Shown piece after piece: positions 46,108 to 53,544 of a stretch of DNA of 53,544 nt. The stretch covers positions 1 through 53,544 of the forward strand of contig JAAXWX010000009.1 in NCBI GenBank assembly GCA_013334755.1, read 5' to 3'. The translations under genes and the position numbers were made by a program. The stretch comes from Chlorobiaceae bacterium (GTDB lineage: Bacteria; Bacteroidota; Chlorobiia; Chlorobiales; Chlorobiaceae). Positions within the stretch are counted from its first letter, which is position 1; each line of letters opens with the position of its first letter. The notes beneath the pieces were generated by a model. The model had not been told where the DNA came from. It did not search any database and saw only the letters and a list, made by a program, of their open reading frames with translations.

Positions 46108-47398
46108 GGATATTAAAGGGTTTTTCGCCTCAAGGGAGCAGCTTGAAATGGCTGATTACCTGACGCTTGAATACTACCTGGAGTGCGTGGGAGATATTGA
46201 GACGGCGCTTGCCCATTTTTGCAGTGAACAATCTACGGCACAATGGAAACGTGTAGATTATGATGAAGATTTCCGTCCGAAGTATGCTGCAAAAGTTATC
46301 AGTCTGACGATAGAAAAAGAGCTTCCTGCGCTCAGTTATCCGGTACTTCATTTTGAAACAGGTCCGATCCATGCATGCCGAGTCACCATTGCTCACCCTC
46401 ATCGCAATTTTGGCGCAAAACTGCCGAATCTGCTCTCAGCCGTCTGCGGAGAAGGAGTTTTTTTTACCCCCGGAGTTCCGGTGGTAAAGCTGCTGGATAT
46501 CAGTTTTCCAGAGTCTTATCTGATGGCTTTTGACGGTCCGAAATTTGGAATTGAGGGTATCCGTGATCTTTTGCAGGCCTATAATCGTCCGATTTTTTTC
46601 GGAGTTGTGAAGCCGAATATCGGACTCAGCCCTGCACATTTTGCCGAAATCGCTTACCAGAGCTGGCTTGGCGGGCTTGATATCGCCAAAGATGATGAAA
46701 TGCTCGCTGATGTTGACTGGTCGACACTTATCGAACGTTCTCATGCTCTTGGAGAGGCCAGATTACGAGCTGAAAAGGAGACTGGGGAACCGAAAATATA
46801 TCTTGCCAACATCACCGATGAGGTTGATCGACTGATTGAGCAGCATGATATTGCCGTCACTAACGGGGCAAATGCCCTGCTTATTAATGCTCTTCCTGTC
46901 GGGCTCAGTGCAGTCAGAATGCTTGCCCGACATACGAAGGTTCCTCTTATCGGGCATTTCCCGTTTATCGCTGCCTTCAGCAGGATGGAAAAATATGGAA
47001 TTCATTCAAGAGTTATGACCAAGCTTCAGCGTCTTGCAGGTCTTGATTCCATTATCATGCCTGGTTTCGGCAGCAGGATGATGACTCCTGAAGAGGAGGT
47101 AAAGGAAAATATCGAGGAGTGTCTGCAGGAGTTTGGCCATATCAAGCGTTCACTTCCCGTACCGGGAGGTAGCGATTCAGCGCTTACGCTTGAAACGGTC
47201 TACAGGAAAGTAGGCTGTGTAGATTTTGGTTTTGTACCTGGTCGCGGGATTTTTGGTCATCCTATGGGTCCTAAAGCTGGGGCAGCCAGTATCCGTCAGG
47301 CATGGGAGGCAATTGAGCAGGGCATTCCCCTTGAAAGCTATGCAGTCGGCCGCCCGGAACTTGAGGTGATGTTTGACGGGGTGAAAAGAAAACAGTAA
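46097..47398 (+). CDS. Type IV RuBisCO-like protein (RLP)
   Basis: A 433-residue homologue of the RuBisCO large subunit that should not fix CO2. The carbamylation lysine is kept (Lys198 in AKDDE with Asp200 and Glu201), as is Lys172 (KPNIG). RuBP-binding positions differ: the second lysine of KPKLG is Asn174, the Arg of the HRAMH motif is Phe288 (GHFPF), the loop-6 lysine region reads GFGSRM, the serine of SGG is Pro (VPGGSD), and the GGG phosphate loop is GRG. Mutants of the Chlorobaculum tepidum homologue are known to be affected in sulfur oxidation and stress, yet its reaction is unknown. It sits in a cluster with two aldolases and two dehydrogenases. Confidence 0.95.
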   Translation: MNTEDIKGFFASREQLEMADYLTLEYYLECVGDIETALAHFCSEQSTAQWKRVDYDEDFRPKYAAKVISLTIEKELPALSYPVLHFETGPIHACRVTIAHPHRNFGAKLPNLLSAVCGEGVFFTPGVPVVKLLDISFPESYLMAFDGPKFGIEGIRDLLQAYNRPIFFGVVKPNIGLSPAHFAEIAYQSWLGGLDIAKDDEMLADVDWSTLIERSHALGEARLRAEKETGEPKIYLANITDEVDRLIEQHDIAVTNGANALLINALPVGLSAVRMLARHTKVPLIGHFPFIAAFSRMEKYGIHSRVMTKLQRLAGLDSIIMPGFGSRMMTPEEEVKENIEECLQEFGHIKRSLPVPGGSDSALTLETVYRKVGCVDFGFVPGRGIFGHPMGPKAGAASIRQAWEAIEQGIPLESYAVGRPELEVMFDGVKRKQ

Positions 47399-47424
47399 GC
47401 AGCAGAAAAGAAAGCCGTTTTCTC

Positions 47425-48249
47425 ATGGGTATACTTGATAATAAGGTTGCCGTTATTACCGGTTCCACCAGAGGAATCGGTAAAGCCATTGCTCATGAGT
47501 TTGTTCGTCAGGGGGCAAGGGTGGTTATCACCTCCTCTTCGGCAGTCAATGTTCATGAGGCTGTTGAGGAATTTCCTCCTGACACGGCATATGGCTGTGT
47601 CTGTGATGTTGTTTCGACTGCCGATATCGAAAAGCTTATTGCCGAAGCAGTCATCAGATTTGGTCGGATTGACTGCTTTATCAATAATGCCGGGATTTCC
47701 GATCCATTCAAAAACATTACAGACAGCGATCCTGAAGTGTGGGGAAGGGTCATTGATACCAATCTTAAAGGAACCTATAACGGGTGTCGTTCAGCGATTG
47801 GTTATTTTCTCAGGGAAAACATTCCGGGAAAGATCATCAATATGGCGGGTTCCGGTACTGACCCGGGCTCCAATACACCCTGGACGAGTGCCTATGGTTC
47901 TACCAAAGCAGCCATAGCCCGTTTTACCTTTGCGGTTGCTCAAGAATACAAACATACCGGTATTTCTGTCATGCTGCTTCATCCCGGTCTTGTCAGGACC
48001 GGGATGGTCAGTGCCGATAACCCTACACCCGAATTGTCCCGGCAATTGGCTACGTTCAACACCATCCTTGATATATTTGCCCAGCCGCCAACGGTTGCAG
48101 CGAAGCTTGCGGTACGATTGGCTTCATGCTGGAGTGACTCAAAAACCGGTATTTATCTCTCGGCGCTTCATGGAAGAAGAAAAAAATGGTTGCTCTTCAC
48201 CTATTCCTTCCGTAAAATACTTAACAGGATTGATCGCCGAACCTATTAA
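47425..48249 (+). CDS. Short-chain dehydrogenase/reductase
   Basis: A 274-residue NAD(P)-dependent classical SDR. The nucleotide motif TGSTRGIG is at 12-19, NNAG near 88-91, and the catalytic Tyr157/Lys161 in AYGSTK. The cofactor is not certain; the Arg at the TGSTRG position often accompanies NADP preference. It begins 26 bases after the RLP stop and is in the same strand run, so it may act on the RLP product. It then runs into lptE after 14 bases. The basic C-terminus (RRKKWLLF) is unusual and suggests a membrane or nucleic acid contact. Confidence 0.88.
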   Translation: MGILDNKVAVITGSTRGIGKAIAHEFVRQGARVVITSSSAVNVHEAVEEFPPDTAYGCVCDVVSTADIEKLIAEAVIRFGRIDCFINNAGISDPFKNITDSDPEVWGRVIDTNLKGTYNGCRSAIGYFLRENIPGKIINMAGSGTDPGSNTPWTSAYGSTKAAIARFTFAVAQEYKHTGISVMLLHPGLVRTGMVSADNPTPELSRQLATFNTILDIFAQPPTVAAKLAVRLASCWSDSKTGIYLSALHGRRKKWLLFTYSFRKILNRIDRRTY

Positions 48250-48263
48250 CACCGAGGATTGTC

Positions 48264-48773
48264 ATGCTGAAAGCAGCTTTCCCCATCCGCATGCTTTTAT
48301 TTCTTGTACTTGCGATCCTTCAGGGCTGTTACAGCTTTACAGGATCTTCTCTGCCTGCGCATCTCAAAACCATTGCAATTCCAGTTTTTGAAGATCGTTC
48401 CGGTGCAGGTATCGCACAGTTAAGAGGAGAGCTTACCGGCGGGCTTGTCAATAAAATAGAGTCGCAAAGCACACTTCGCTTTACCCCATTCATTGCCCGT
48501 GCCGATGCAATGCTGGAAGGATCTATCATCTCTTTTGCGGATGCTCCGAGCCAGCTCTCCAGTAAAACCGAGCGTGCAATAACAAACAGGGTTACGCTTG
48601 TCGTGCAGGTGACGATGGTAGACAGGGTGAAAAAAACACCGATTTTTGCGCAATCGTTTGTCGGATTTGCTGATTATCATACAGGTGACTATGTCAATCA
48701 GCAGAAGGCTCTCCGATATTGCGTCAGCCAGATTGTCGATGATATTTATGACCAGATTGTTTCCGGATGGTGA
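48264..48773 (+). CDS. lptE: LptE-family lipopolysaccharide-assembly lipoprotein
   Basis: LptE is the outer-membrane lipoprotein plug partner of LptD, which inserts lipopolysaccharide. The 169-residue protein has signal peptide and lipobox LQGC (Cys22), followed by the short conserved segment TIAIPVFEDRSG and a GSIISF strand typical of the DUF-type LptE in this phylum. It sits 14 bases after the SDR gene with a GAGG ribosome-binding site. The low sequence conservation of this family leaves slight doubt. Confidence 0.85.
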   Translation: MLKAAFPIRMLLFLVLAILQGCYSFTGSSLPAHLKTIAIPVFEDRSGAGIAQLRGELTGGLVNKIESQSTLRFTPFIARADAMLEGSIISFADAPSQLSSKTERAITNRVTLVVQVTMVDRVKKTPIFAQSFVGFADYHTGDYVNQQKALRYCVSQIVDDIYDQIVSGW

Positions 48774-48883
48774 ACCCACCTGTATCACTCATCGAAACAG
48801 GCTTGGGATGGAGAATTTAGATTTTCTCGTTATTTTAGTAATGCAAAAACTGCATTCTGCAGGTATTGTAAACGGAGGTTGAA

Positions 48884-49315
48884 ATGGGATTTCAGAAGGA
48901 TGTTGAATATCGTCTTGAACTTGCCCGAGGATTTTTGAATGAAGCAGAACAGGATTACTCCCTCAAACGCTGGCGGGCTTGTGTTTCCGGCAGTATACTT
49001 GTTCTTGAAAATACCGGTCTTGCCGTGCTGATGCTTTTTGGAGTATCTCCTCTTACTCATAAACCTGGCAGGCATTTATATCAGCTTATATCCGAAGGAA
49101 CTGTTCCGGATGAGATTACCAAACGAATAGAAGAGATTCTTCCTGAGCTGGACAAGCACGATTCCTATGAAAAAATGCTCGCGAAGTATGGCGATGAAGC
49201 GGAATACCGGTTGCCCTGGGAGCTTTTTACTGAGCATGAAGCGTTATCTACGATAGAGGCTGCGCGAAAAAGTATGCGTGTATGCTCTGAAATTGCTGAA
49301 TTAACTGCGCAATAA
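48884..49315 (+). CDS. HEPN-domain protein
   Basis: A 143-residue all-helical protein with a HEPN-like pattern: a long first helix (VEYRLELARGFLNEAEQDY), a WRACVSGSILVLENTGLAVLML helix pair and a C-terminal helix bundle. HEPN proteins often act as RNases in toxin or defence systems with an MNT nucleotidyltransferase. Here no MNT gene is adjacent, and the catalytic RxxxxxH-type motif is not visible (no Arg lies 5-7 residues before a His). A perfect GGAGG precedes the ATG. It may be a non-catalytic HEPN with a binding role. Confidence 0.7.
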   Translation: MGFQKDVEYRLELARGFLNEAEQDYSLKRWRACVSGSILVLENTGLAVLMLFGVSPLTHKPGRHLYQLISEGTVPDEITKRIEEILPELDKHDSYEKMLAKYGDEAEYRLPWELFTEHEALSTIEAARKSMRVCSEIAELTAQ

Positions 49316-49806
49316 AAGCGTTTTTCATTGCAGCCAAATGAATTGCGTTCTTATGAAGCAAGAGGCTTATAACCATTGAAATCTTTACGTTAGAGCACAG
49401 TGGATGTCGGGTATACTTTTCAGTCAGTAATATTTTTTGTTTTTATAAAAAATAAGTAAATTTTTTAATTATACTTGCAGTGGTTTACTGTCACCGGTAG
49501 CCCTATTGATACCGATCCCTCAATAACCTTTTTTGTGACATAGCATCATTTTGAAACAGAATTCGCATCCTTTTACGACAGGATAACGGGTTTACATGAA
49601 TACATGGGTCTTTTATACTCGTTAGATTAATACATATAGCTTTCTTTTGCTAACTGGCATGATAATTGATGTATTTATCCTGATGATGCGTTTATTGTTA
49701 TTTATAGATTGTAATCGTATGCCAGTATAACTCAGAGTATGGTGTCAGCAGAATAGACAGTTCAAGACGTTATTTTAATTCAACAAAAACTTGAAGGGGC
49801 GGGTTT
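49316..49806. other. 491-bp AT-rich gap before the exopolysaccharide genes
   Basis: The region has no credible gene. It contains a long A/T-rich stretch near 49430-49470 and a good promoter at 49591-49619 (listed separately). The ~190 bases between promoter and ATG form an unusually long untranslated leader with no structure I can name. Confidence 0.6.
49591..49619 (+). promoter_or_regulatory. Sigma-70 promoter of the exopolysaccharide locus
   Basis: TTTACA at 49591-49596 and TATACT at 49614-49619 are separated by exactly 17 bases. It is the best promoter match in the gap and would drive the SLBB export gene and the chain-length gene. Confidence 0.6.
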
Positions 49807-50364
49807 ATGAAAATAGTAATGAAAAGGCTCGTTGCGTGTATTCTCATTATTCAGGTGTTTTTAATGCCTGTGATGACCATCAAGGTATGTGCCGCTCCTC
49901 CTTTTGATTCTTTCGAATCCCTGTCGCCAAGAATTAATTCCGGTTTCAGTGGTGAAGGGAATGCAGGGGAACCCTTGTCTCCTGATAAGGCTGAAGGCTA
50001 TTTTGTCGATGTCAACGGCAATATTCTCATGAGTATAAATGTATGGGGAAATGTTAACCATCCAGGTCAAGTGGTTGTGCCGGAAGGTTCAAATATTTCC
50101 ACACTTATCTCAATGGCAGGTGGACCAACCGGAGATTACAATCTGAAAAAGGTGCGCATCAATCGTGCTTATCCTGACGAACGCGGTAAAATGACGTATC
50201 TTGTCGATCTGGAAAAATATATTAAAACTGGAGATCGTTCCACGCTTATGGACCTGCAGCCGAATGATACCGTTATCATTCCTGAGAGTAAGGCGCTTGA
50301 TGTAGGAACAATTTTAGGCATTGTGGGTATTGTATTGTCTATTTACACTATATCAACCGATTAA
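49807..50364 (+). CDS. SLBB-domain polysaccharide export protein
   Basis: A 185-residue protein of the polysaccharide export (Wza-like) group. It has a signal peptide (about 1-30), an SLBB ligand-binding domain (about 75-165; VWGNVNHPGQVVVPEGSNIS, then LISMAGGPTGDYN) and a C-terminal membrane helix (VGTILGIVGIVLSIYTI). The polysaccharide export (PES) domain that normally precedes SLBB is absent and no lipobox is seen, so it is a reduced member. It lies 47 bases before a Wzz-type gene. Confidence 0.85.
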   Translation: MKIVMKRLVACILIIQVFLMPVMTIKVCAAPPFDSFESLSPRINSGFSGEGNAGEPLSPDKAEGYFVDVNGNILMSINVWGNVNHPGQVVVPEGSNISTLISMAGGPTGDYNLKKVRINRAYPDERGKMTYLVDLEKYIKTGDRSTLMDLQPNDTVIIPESKALDVGTILGIVGIVLSIYTISTD

Positions 50365-50411
50365 CCTGATTTGTTTATTACTTATTCTTTATTGATAAAA
50401 GGAGTTCATCT

Positions 50412-51851
50412 ATGGTTGATTTGAATAATCCAGTTACCGGAACAAATACTCGTGATTTGATTCTTAAACTGTGGCGTGGGAAATATATTATTATTGCACT
50501 TTCCATTCTTGGGGTATCCATAGGACTTGGATATTATTATTACTTTGTTATTCCCAAATATACTGCCCAGGCAGTTATTATGGTACAGCCATCGGGTAAT
50601 GACAAATTGATCAATAGTCAATCGGCAGCCAGTGCTCCTTCATCGCTTGACACGGACATCGAGCTGTTAAAGTCCTATCCTATTTCTGAAGGAGCGGTTC
50701 AAATTCTCTTGAACAGTCCACGAAGAAATAATCTCGATTTGTTTAGATCTCCCGGATCGAATGTAAAAAAAGGGTCAAACACGACTAAACTGAAAGGACC
50801 CGATCCGAAAAGAACAAGAGCATATACCGAGGATCTTCAAAGCAGGATCAATGTGGAGAATGTACGAGGAACTTCCCTGATTAAAGTATCGGTTTCAAGC
50901 CGGTTTCCAGAAGAAGCCGCTTTACTTGCAAATACGGTTTGTCAGACCTATCAACAAAAAGACAGTGAATGGAATGCTGCTCAGGATATGACGGTAGGCA
51001 GGATAATCGGTCAACAGATTGAACAACAGAAGAAAAAAGTTGAAGGAATAGAGCGCGAGTTCGGCTCGTTTATGCAAACCCATGGAATTTATGAAGAAAC
51101 CGGAAATATTGGGGAGATTCAAAGAAATTCAGATGCTGCTGAGAAAGAATACAATAACAACAGGGTACAGTATGAAATTCTGAAGAATCAACTGTCATTT
51201 GTTGATACAAAGCTTACAGACACTGAAAAAATTTTCAGTCAAAATCTTACACAGAATTTAGTTTCCCAGTTGCGTTCAATACGGGATAGTCTAAAAACCG
51301 TAGAAACCGAATACATTAAACTTGTTTTGCAGAAAGGAGTTAATGATGCAGAGGTGAAAGCATTCCGTGATAAGATGATACTGTTAAAGGCGAATTACGA
51401 ACAGATTGCACGAAAGAAAGTAGCAGGTGAACTTGGAAATGCCAGCAATACCCAGAAGCTCAGGTTTGATTTGATTGCCTCTAAAATGCAGGTGCTCATA
51501 AAGCTTTCCGAGCTTGATAACAGTGCCAATGAATTCATGAGAATTAAAAATAATTATCAGAGTCAACTGAAAGAGTTGCCTCAAAAACAGATTACCTATG
51601 CCAAGCTGAAGCTTGATCATGAAGTGGCAAACAAAACCTATGCCTTTTTGAAAGAACGACTTGATGAAGCCCGTATCAAAGTAGCTTCAAATGCGAGCAG
51701 GATCGTGATTCTCAAGCCTGCTTTGACACCAGCTGAACCAGATTCTTTAAATTTAAAGAAAAGTCTTTTAATTGGACTTGGAGTAGGTTTGATTTTGGGA
51801 GTCTTTATTGTTAGCGCAATAGACTGGTTTAAAAATGTTTTCAGCTCTTAA
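50412..51851 (+). CDS. Wzz/GumC-type polysaccharide co-polymerase
   Basis: This 479-residue inner-membrane protein controls chain length or export of exopolysaccharide. Two membrane helices (about 29-50, IIIALSILGVSIGLGYYYYF; and about 449-473, LIGLGVGLILGVFIVSAIDW) flank a large periplasmic coiled-coil region (about 190-440). The Wzz motif YTAQAVIMVQPS follows the first helix. No cytoplasmic tyrosine-kinase domain is fused, so a separate kinase or none is used. It has an AAAGGAG site and follows the SLBB gene in one apparent operon. Confidence 0.9.
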   Translation: MVDLNNPVTGTNTRDLILKLWRGKYIIIALSILGVSIGLGYYYYFVIPKYTAQAVIMVQPSGNDKLINSQSAASAPSSLDTDIELLKSYPISEGAVQILLNSPRRNNLDLFRSPGSNVKKGSNTTKLKGPDPKRTRAYTEDLQSRINVENVRGTSLIKVSVSSRFPEEAALLANTVCQTYQQKDSEWNAAQDMTVGRIIGQQIEQQKKKVEGIEREFGSFMQTHGIYEETGNIGEIQRNSDAAEKEYNNNRVQYEILKNQLSFVDTKLTDTEKIFSQNLTQNLVSQLRSIRDSLKTVETEYIKLVLQKGVNDAEVKAFRDKMILLKANYEQIARKKVAGELGNASNTQKLRFDLIASKMQVLIKLSELDNSANEFMRIKNNYQSQLKELPQKQITYAKLKLDHEVANKTYAFLKERLDEARIKVASNASRIVILKPALTPAEPDSLNLKKSLLIGLGVGLILGVFIVSAIDWFKNVFSS

Positions 51852-51879
51852 TTACTGTCAATACTATATTTTCTATCGA

Positions 51880-52008
51880 TTAATTATTCGAAACTCCAGA
51901 GTAGTTTTCAGGATCTACGAAAACAGAGGATAAGGGGCTTATAATGTCGTTTTGCTCATTCATAAAGGTGACTGCGGATTCATCATTATTCAGTGAAAGA
52001 ATAGACAT
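51880..52008 (-). CDS. Uncertain 42-residue small ORF
   Basis: A minus-strand frame with ATG at 52008, preceded by AGGAAGGGG, reads MSILSLNNDESAVTFMNEQN and continues to a stop at 51880. Composition is protein-like and acidic with no low-complexity bias. No family is recognised; in-frame residues before the ATG read TSAGRGI, reminiscent of the end of GHKL ATPases, so it might instead be a gene remnant. It lies between the chain-length gene and a decayed insertion element. Confidence 0.22.
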   Translation of the reverse strand: MSILSLNNDESAVTFMNEQNDIISPLSSVFVDPENYSGVSNN

Positions 52009-52126
52009 TATGCCCCTTCCTGCAGAAGTTGTGACATTTTATTGATATTCAAGTATTTTAGCGCTGTTCGATTGAAGCATTTGAAAAGATTGTTATCAAT
52101 CTTAGCCTCTGTGAGAAAATAGTTCT

Positions 52127-52729
52127 TTATATCCGCCACATCCATTTTTCAATGATCTTTACTGCAAATCCAACCCTCTTGATTTCAGGCAGTCCTTTCT
52201 TCCGGTAAAGCCTGTCAAGCACTTGAAAGCTTCTTGTGTTGTTGATTAATGAGTCGACAATGTTGCAAGCAAACCTTAATCTATCAGAATAATCAACAGC
52301 CTGAACTTTGTGCCATCGACCAGCTTGTGGCTTATGATGTAAAAGTATAAGTCTACTGAATTTTAAGCTTGCTGCCGTTTTCTTGCCACTTCTGATCAGT
52401 AACTGCAAGCCCTCTTCACGGTATAGTTTCTCCGTTCGTTTATGGTTGATGATAATGTCTTCACGACCCGGAATCTCATGCGTTTGCCGACAGCCCAAGC
52501 GGCGCCTTTATCCGGAAAAGTAACATAAGCTCAAGTGATGAGAGCGGATTCTCATACGTATTAGGTTAAGAAGGCATGATTTCAATATCCCAATGATAAG
52601 GAAGATTCCCTGCTTGATCTGTCCGAATCGTTCCTGAAAATATTTGACAGTCATACCTTTCGTTTCAGTCGCTTCCACTTTTTTGTTAAAATCTCCCTTA
52701 TAGCAATGTCGCTGGATCAGATCAGTCAT
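52127..52729 (-). pseudogene. Decayed IS3-family (IS407-like) transposase orfB
   Basis: Two minus-strand pieces together resemble the DDE transposase of IS3 elements. The first (52508-52729) has KGMTVKYFQERFGQ and FLIIGI, matching the start of orfB. The second (52127-52498) has NHKRTEKLYREEGLQLL, the standard helix-turn-helix segment, and LRFACNIVDSLINNTRSFQVLD, aligning (with decay) to the first catalytic Asp region, usually WSMDFVSD. The catalytic residues are not intact and the frame is broken between the pieces, so it is not functional. I found no clear terminal inverted repeats. Confidence 0.8.
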
Positions 52730-53102
52730 GACCGCTTCCGGAAAAGTTGGTTGATCAGCAAATCAGTTTCTGCATTGTTTGACAAAGAAAATCCATAATA
52801 ATTCATCCGGTTCAGCTTTATATGCGCCTCCTTATTTATGAGTAAAGGAGCAGATTTAGTATTCGGATAGTCATTCACATTACAAAACAATGTTCTAAAA
52901 TAGCTCCATTATAAGACGTTACAGGTGTTTCATTTTGGAACAAGATAAGGTTTTACAAAATGCAGAAAAATTGTGCAATGCATAAGGATCAGTAGGGACG
53001 TGATATAAGTATGCATTTTATGGTGGCAGCTTGTTCTGGCATGGCTATTGCTGATAAAAAGCAAAGAACTATACCTGTAACAAACAATGACGATCGGCCC
53101 CC
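52730..53102. other. 373-bp gap upstream of the glycosyl-1-phosphate transferase
   Basis: No gene is evident. It has a short inverted repeat CTCCTT/AAGGAG around 52827-52850. The region may hold the promoter of the following gene as well as leftover insertion-element flank. No ribosome-binding site is clear before the ATG at 53103. Confidence 0.5.
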
Positions 53103-53544
53103 ATGTTTAGATATTTTTTAATATTAGCTTTGTGCCTTTTTCTTGCCGGATTATCTGCTGTGGGGCAGTTTGCATTCGGGCTGACCTACGATTCCTATTG
53201 GGCACATTTATTAGCAGAGTCACTGGATGACACTCGTATATATCTGGTATCCTTGTTTGTGGCGTATGTTTCTATATATGGTTTGTCGGCATTGGCTGAA
53301 AAGCTCAAGCTGCTGGATCTGCCTGACAATGATCGTAAAGTGCATTCCGAGGCAAAGCCGCTTGTTGGAGGCCTTGGGATTGTTTCTGGCGTTCTTGTGG
53401 CAATGCTGCTGTTTTTTCCTGTCATCAAGTATATCAGTCTCATCATTTCAATTCTGCTGATTCTTGGAGTAGGGGTTATTGATGATCGATTTGATATAAG
53501 CTTTAAGTGGCGTTTTGGCGTTCAAATTACGGCAACAGTGATAA
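53103..53544 (+). CDS. WecA/TagO-type polyprenyl-phosphate glycosyl-1-phosphate transferase, N-terminal part
   Basis: The frame from the ATG at 53103 is open to the window end (147 codons) and encodes the start of a multi-span membrane protein of the MraY/WecA family. Visible motifs are LDLPDNDRKVHSEAKPLVGG (about residues 71-90), matching the RKxHxxxxPxxGG signature, and GVGVIDDRFDIS (about 123-134), the DDx metal-binding motif. It would load a sugar-1-phosphate onto undecaprenyl phosphate to begin exopolysaccharide or O-antigen synthesis. It is cut by the window edge. Confidence 0.9.
   Translation, partial: MFRYFLILALCLFLAGLSAVGQFAFGLTYDSYWAHLLAESLDDTRIYLVSLFVAYVSIYGLSALAEKLKLLDLPDNDRKVHSEAKPLVGGLGIVSGVLVAMLLFFPVIKYISLIISILLILGVGVIDDRFDISFKWRFGVQITATVI

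Noticed and set aside
52127-52729. Active IS3 insertion sequence
   Set aside because: The transposase is split and its catalytic residues are not intact; no terminal repeats found.

Overview
The window looks like a piece of a green sulfur bacterium chromosome (Chlorobiaceae, Chlorobium/Pelodictyon type). The main reasons are a 3-vinyl-bacteriochlorophyllide hydratase (bchV) beside a type IV RuBisCO-like protein (RLP) gene cluster, a short primary sigma factor without region 1.1, bacillithiol synthesis (bshC), ThyX instead of ThyA, and LptE/LptG-type lipopolysaccharide export genes that imply an outer membrane. Most of the sequence is dense core genome with short gaps and several convergent gene pairs that nearly touch. 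Only the two ends look accessory.

Left end (1-2454, minus strand): a truncated FIST sensor-domain gene, a probable transposase remnant, and two paralogous coiled-coil/LuxR-HTH regulators. From 2967 to 7250 (plus): a diacylglycerol kinase-like lipid kinase, a GlmU-like sugar nucleotidyltransferase, a TrpG/PabA glutaminase, a LOG-family protein and a cysteine-containing HTH regulator. From 7257 to 12555 (minus): bshC, surE and a patatin-POTRA-barrel outer-membrane phospholipase. From 12676 to 18888: accD, thyX (minus), clpP, valS and rpoD, then a mazEF toxin-antitoxin pair with a recognisable promoter.

From 19727 to 24600 (minus) an apparent operon encodes an M16 lipoprotein peptidase, an LptF/LptG permease and a SAM hydrolase. 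uvrB, a RelA/SpoT enzyme, LemA, two TPM-domain proteins, gcvT and ftsK follow on the plus strand. An Fe-S/ribosome-assembly group (der, mrp, nfu) lies on the minus strand. A ribosomal block (rplM-rpsI, rpsB-tsf with a strong terminator) leads to pyrH, and recX is convergent to it.

The most distinctive part is 42097-48249: bchV, a two-helix membrane protein, a class II aldolase/dehydrogenase fusion, an LsrF-like aldolase, the RLP and another short-chain dehydrogenase, all on the plus strand. The RLP keeps the equivalent of the carbamylated lysine but has lost several RuBP-binding residues. Together these genes suggest an uncharacterised route for a phosphorylated sugar or thio-sugar, and this is my main candidate for an undescribed system. 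LptE and a HEPN-domain protein follow.

The right end (49591-53544) is an exopolysaccharide locus with a good sigma-70 promoter, an SLBB export protein, a Wzz-type chain-length protein, a decayed IS3-family element and a truncated WecA/TagO-type glycosyl-1-phosphate transferase. I recognised no tRNA, rRNA or CRISPR array.
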